Assembly (NCBI GenBank): GCA_021186555.1 | Contig: JAJKFL010000216.1 | Span: forward strand, 62,001 to 126,000 | Direction: 5' to 3' | DNA length: 64,000 bases | Source: Reticulitermes speratus | Taxonomy: Eukaryota; Arthropoda; Insecta; Blattodea; Rhinotermitidae | In this document: positions 59,074 to 64,000 of the stretch, piece by piece | Numbering within the stretch: position 1 is the stretch's first letter | How the letters are laid out: each line of letters starts with the position of its first letter | Position numbers and translations under genes: made by a program | Notes under the pieces: model-generated | The model's input: the letters and a program-made list of their open reading frames with translations, nothing else | What the model was told of the DNA's origin: nothing | Databases searched by the model: none

Positions 59074-59768
59074 TAAGATTTACATATAATGAGAGTGACC
59101 AAGTGGGAAGAGAAGGTCAGAAATAGAGAAGAACGGAGGCAGATAGTGAAGGAAGCCAAAGCGCACCCAGGTCTGTACAGCCGAATGTTGTTGCTGTATG
59201 ATACATGAATCAAGATTATCTGGAGAGATATTAGGGATGATACAAATCGGACTGGGTACGGGAGAGACTTTGCAAGAAAATGTTAAGAATACTGCGACGT
59301 ACCGCCATACGGGGTGCTGAGAGCGAGTTTGGAAAGAGAGGAGAGAGAAGATATTGAGTGCTACTGTAAAATACTTGGCTAGGGTCAAGCAGAGTGGGAA
59401 GCGGGAAATAGTGCAAGAATGTTACAAAAGGCTGGTTCGTCAGGCATAAATGTTGAGAGAAGCAGCAGAACTAAGGGAGAAACTGACACATTTGGACTGG
59501 ACTGGACTGCATACGGCAAAACTAGCAGCAGATGGAAGTAAAGATTATTTTCCGTATTACTAAAACTACATACAATGACATTCGAAGACATAGGCGGTTA
59601 GCTAAAATGGGAAAAAGAGTTCGCTATACATGTACAATGAAACAACTAAGGAAGAGAAGTATATATGTAGTGCTGCACAATGAATGAAAGAAGCAGTATA
59701 GCATGGTTCAGTTTGTGAAATTCGGTACTGATGGGCGCGCGGGGAGAAACCGAGATGTATAGACACTT
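59074..59768 (+). pseudogene. Decayed LINE C-terminal fragment, block B
   Basis: Counterpart of 13,701-14,390, with the same short motifs and stops. Confidence 0.4.
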
Positions 59769-59769
59769 A

Positions 59770-62700
59770 TCATGCTTCATTCATTCTGTAGTCTGTCTTA
59801 CGACAGGTCCGTAGATTCTTCCAATGCGAGTTCTCCACAGGGTGCGATCTAGTGCTTCCTCTTTCAATTTCCAATATCTTTTCTTTTCCTTAAGATCATC
59901 CTGTAGCTGCTTACGTCTTCTCCCTCGTCGTCCACCATTTCTATCTTTCCTTCAATCACGTGTTTCAGAAGGCAGTTTCTACGCAAGATGTTACCAATTC
60001 AGTTAGCCTTTCTTCTTTTTATTGTATGTAGGATATTCCTCTCTTCCTTGACTCTGTGTAATACTTCTTCATTTCTCACACGATCGGTCCAACTGATCTT
60101 CTCCATTCTTCTCCAGCACCACATTTCAAAACATTCCAGATACTTCTGATATACTTTCCGAAGTGTCCACGTTTCAGCACCATACAAAGCTATGCTCCAA
60201 ATGTAGCACTTAACTAGTTTCTTCCTTAAATTTAATTCCAGTTTGTTGGTGAAAAGATTTTTCTTCTTGTTGAATGCTGCTTTTGCCATGGCAATTCTGG
60301 ATTTAATTTCACGTGTACACTTGCATCACTTGTTATTATGCTACCCAATAATTGAAATATTCCACATTCTCCAATTGTTTTTGATCCATCATAATTTTCA
60401 TTGGGGATCGTTGCCTTGAGATTTTCATTACATTAGTTTTTCCCACATTCATTTCCATTCCATAGCGTCTTCCAACTTCAATTAGTCTATCACTCATGCC
60501 CTGTAGCACCTTACCTTCCCTAGCCAGTAGCACAAGGTCATCTGCATATTTCACAGTGCGAATTACTTGTCCTCCTATTTTGAAGTCTCCAAACCCTTCA
60601 AGAGTTTCCTTGGTAAGTTACTCGCTGTATAATTTGAACAAAATAGGTGACAAGCAGCAACCTTGTCTAACTCCTCTTCCAATCTTCACACTTCTCGTCT
60701 CCCCTTGGTCCAGTCGTATTTAGACACTGTGTTCCATGTAAAATTTGCTGATCAATCTTCTTTCGCGCCAGCCTATCCCAATTCCTTTTAGTATTTGCAT
60801 TAATTTGATCCAGTTGACACGGTCAGATGCCTTCTGCCAGTCTATGAAGCAAGTACACAAATCCTCATTTATGACCAAGGTTCGTTCTGATATTATTCTC
60901 AGCATCCCAACTGCATCCCTAGTTCCTTTTCCTCTTCTAAATCCAAACTGATCTTCTCCAAGTGCATCTTCAATTTTCCTCTCAATCCTTCTTCTAAGTA
61001 TCCTCGCTACTATCTTCGTTGCATGAGCGATGATGCTGATTGTGCGATGGTCGCTGCATTTTGTAGGTTTGGGCTTCTTCTTTAAGGCAATCATTGTAAC
61101 TTCAATAAAATCTCTGGGCCATTCTCCAGTTAAATACAGGCTGTTGATCAGCTGTGTCATTAGCCTTAGACCACTTTCTTCCAACAATTTGAGTACATCC
61201 CCAGGTACATCATCATCTCCTGTAGCCTTCTTATCCTTCATCTCCTTGATAGCTTCTTCCACTTCACTTTGCAAAATATAAGGGCTTTTCTCGTCTTCAT
61301 CTACTTCATCTTCAGGTTCGACGTCTAGATGTTCTGGTCGATTAGCTCGATCGTAGAGCTCTGTGATATAATTCTCCCAAATTTGCAGTACTCGTCTCTG
61401 ATTTATTATTATATTGCCTTGAGAGTCTTCGATGCCAATGTTTTGAATCACATGGTTTTCTTTCCAACCTAGTTCCTTTGTCTTCATGTACATTAAAGCA
61501 TAACGTCCTATTCTTTGAAATTCTATGAACTCGTCGCTTATGCTCTCAAGATATTCCATCTTGGCGTTGTCCGTGGCTCTTTTCAATTCGTTCCTCAGTC
61601 TTCTGTAGTTCTTCCTGCCTTCTTTATTGTTGACATTCTTCCATTTCCTTCGTTCATCCATTTTACTGATCATCTCCTGTGTAATCCATGGCTTTCTTGC
61701 TCTCCTCTCGACTTTTCCAACCAAACCACTCATAGTATCTAACACACATTTCTTGATATTGTTCCACTGCACTTCCACTTTCCCACTTTCACATTTGATT
61801 GCAACAAGCCTTTCTTCTAGTCTATCGCGTACTACCTGTCGTTGAGCATATAGCTTCTCCAAATCCCATCTTGGTTTTTTCTTGTGGAACCTCATGATCT
61901 TCTTCAATCTGGTGCAGATCTTTGCAACCTGTAAATTGTGGTCAGAGTCAATATCTGCAACAGGCAGTGTCTGCATATTCTTCACACTTTTCCTGAATCA
62001 TTGTTTCACTAGTACATAGTCCTGCTGATATCGATTCCTATCTCCTGGTGATGTCCACGTGTACAATCTTCTTTTACGTTTTTTGAACCATGTGTTTGTT
62101 ATAACAAGTCCATTTCTATCACAGAAGTCAATAAGCATTTGACCTCTCTGATTCCTCCTTCCCAGTCCACATGGTCCAAGAGTGCTATGATGTGCTGTAT
62201 CTCCAACCACACTGTTCCAATCTCCCATAATAATCGTGTTTGTCGAACCCTTTGCATCCTCTTCAAGAATTTCTTCAATTATATCATACAACTCTTGCAG
62301 TTTGTCATTTTCATAGTCCGATGTTAGCATGTACACTTGCACTATCAAAATACTTACGGGTTCTGCTTGCAATTTAATAGCAATGACTCTGTCACTATAC
62401 ACACTCTTCTTAACAACACTTTTCACTACGCTTTTATGCACTACTATTGCTACGCCTCTTTCAGCACTGCCACCCCCGGAATAATACACTGTATAATCAC
62501 CACTTTTTATTTCACCTTGACCATTCCACCGCACTTCACTAACACCTAGCACAGACACTGCGTGTTTCTGCATCTCTTTCTTCAAATTTTCGAGTTTTCC
62601 TCCTTGATTCAAGGTCCGTACGTTCCAAGTGCCTATCTTGAAGCTGTTATGTTTATTCTGTGTCTTCTGCTTTTGTCTGTAGTCATTAACGCGTGGTGTC

Positions 62701-63150
62701 TCCCCTAGAAACACTGCCCCCCGAAGATTTGAATGGTGGAGTAGTTTACCTCCGGAATGTTTTGTCTCCAGAGGAAGCATCTCGCATTTGCATTTGTCTC
62801 TGTTTCTGGAAGAGACTATCCAGGAAAAGTAATAATGTGGTAGTTTTTCCATTTGCTTTCCACATCACAGTACAGCAGCCATTCAGACCACTCTGGTCAC
62901 GCCTTTTGTTACACGATCATGAACCATCTCGAGCATCATTTTCTCTGTGCTTCATGTCGCTACTGATGTCGCTGCTTCCGGCATCAGGGGAGTTTTTATT
63001 CGGTTTCCCATCTCCTAGGCATCTCTCTTCGTCTGGTTCCTACCCTTTTGATCTGTCCGGCTTGGGAGACCCTACTGGTAGCAATGCTACCGCCGGCTTA
63101 GCTCTCAGGGTCACTGGAACTCACAAGCGCGTGTACCACGGCAAGGTGAA
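59770..63150 (-). pseudogene. RTE-like LINE, minus strand, near full length but disabled
   Basis: On the minus strand it has a 5' leader (63,150-62,850), then an APE-type endonuclease with GTWNVRT near 62,630, SEVRWNG near 62,545, IMGDWNSVVG near 62,240, YTWTSPGDRNRYQQDY near 62,050 and SDHNL near 61,940. A linker follows, then reverse transcriptase: KCSDHRTISII near 61,050, DQFGFRRGKGTRDA near 60,940, motif A CFIDWQKASDRV near 60,850, VRQGCCLSPILF near 60,670, KYADDLVLLA near 60,550. The C-terminal YGAETWTLRK and MWCWRRMEKISWTD lie near 60,190-60,100. Stops near 61,995, 60,718 and 60,620 and later shifts inactivate it. It shows what the block A copy lost. Confidence 0.87.
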
Positions 63151-64000
63151 GATACCAACAATGGGGTTATCATCCTATGCGGAGGAAAACAAAAATCATC
63201 AATGTTGAAATGCACAAGATCAAAATGTTCGAGGGATGAGTTCCTGGCGAACAGAAAATGTACAGTATGTACATTCTAGCAAGCCAGTTTGTAAGTAGAG
63301 TCCTTGGATAGTATTAAAAAGTGTATAACTAAGAAGAAAAATAAAACAAAGAATCATACCTACATACATAGATAAACAAAGATAATGATATCTTGAAAAT
63401 ATAGGATCTAAGAACAGCATCAGACAGGTATTACATAAACTAATATTAATGTAAGGTAAGTATGTTGCAGAATATCTTGTATTGACAGGTACATCCCTGT
63501 GATGGTGTATTTTGAATTGACAGAAAGTTATTTTGTATCAGACACAGTTACCGTTGTCACGTGCTCGATGATAAGAAGGGAGGACATGAAGAATGCAAGC
63601 GGGAGGAGGAGAATGCCAACAGGCTTCTGTTTGCTAAATTTTGAAGTAAGAAGGAAACATTGTAGAGCAAGGCATAGATTGGAAGGTTTTAAAATGCATC
63701 TTTGAAAACCTAATTTAGGAGTGTGGAATGGATTCTCCTGGCTGAGTTCAGGACAGATGGGGCGCTCGTACGAACAAGGTAACGAAAGATACGATTATAT
63801 TAAATGTTGGGAATTCCTTCAACATCCTGTGTACTATTAACGTCTTAACATCCTATTGGTTTATAAAGTGTGCAAAAGGATGGGGATGTCATTGTTATGC
63901 AGGATACATAGGACAGGATGTGCACAGCCTGGCGAGATACGTACCGCCGGGCTACAGTAATAACACATACGGATAACTGTGTCTTGCAGTGTTACCAATT
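63151..64000. other. Intergenic sequence right of block B, no gene seen
   Basis: Unique sequence in this window. Open frames near 63,499 lack domain motifs, and I do not recognise a gene or repeat here. Confidence 0.4.

Larger units (their letters stand above)
45384..63121 (+). repeat. Segmental duplication, block B
   Basis: Direct duplicate of block A (1-16,667). Homology on the left must continue beyond 45,384, because block A is cut by the window edge. The right limit is 63,121, inside the 5' leader of the minus-strand LINE, which here continues to about 63,150. Block B keeps the LINE endonuclease that block A lost, but has a 21-base loss in the plus-strand endonuclease that block A keeps. 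Neither copy is simply ancestral in every detail. Confidence 0.93.

Noticed and set aside
63499..63705. 68-codon frame with a basic C terminus
   Set aside because: No recognisable domain or splice context; not supportable as a gene.
1..64000. CRISPR arrays, bacterial-type operons, riboswitches
   Set aside because: None seen; regular repeats here are eukaryotic satellites, SINEs and transposon ends.

Overview
The window is insect nuclear DNA: AT-rich, intron-bearing and loaded with transposable elements. The only host gene I can support is a seven-transmembrane insect odorant receptor (OR, 7tm_6 family). Its style, with many lineage-expanded ORs, tRNA-derived SINEs, RTE-like LINEs and Penelope elements, suggests a hemimetabolous insect such as a cockroach or termite; the species is inferred, not proven. 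There is no bacterial operon, CRISPR array or rRNA gene.

Layout. Positions 1-16,667 (block A) and 45,384-63,121 (block B) are two direct copies of one segment, differing by a few percent by eye. Each holds the last three exons of an OR gene followed by the same set of SINEs and LINE remains, so the duplication happened after those elements inserted. The OR of copy B is visible from first to last exon (seven exons, 37,568-51,712, about 426 codons). Of copy A only exons 5-7 lie in the window (938-6,317). Copy B carries a one-base frameshift in exon 2, directly beside a tandem second copy of that exon's 3' end which is not frameshifted.

Between the blocks lie four insertions or repeat fields. 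(1) A complete but disabled Ty3/gypsy-type LTR retrotransposon, 17,453-25,615, with 567-bp LTRs and a 4-bp target duplication GTAT. (2) A head-to-head inverted pair of Penelope-like elements, 26,077-30,996, bounded by one 13-bp duplication, one copy having an uninterrupted RT plus GIY-YIG frame and both outer ends carrying hammerhead-ribozyme-like sequences. (3) A 2.5-kb repeat field ending in a 71-72 bp tandem array, with two perfect nuclear-receptor-type palindromes. (4) A 5'-truncated R1/LOA-like LINE with RNase H, 33,697-37,052.

Nothing here works as a pathway. The story is a tandemly duplicated chemoreceptor locus with transposons accumulating in its introns and intergenic space, plus several structural scars (microhomology deletions, partial exon duplication, inverted repeats) that show how the locus has been reshaped. 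Because the window contains long near-identical direct and inverted repeats, the assembly itself needs long-read support.
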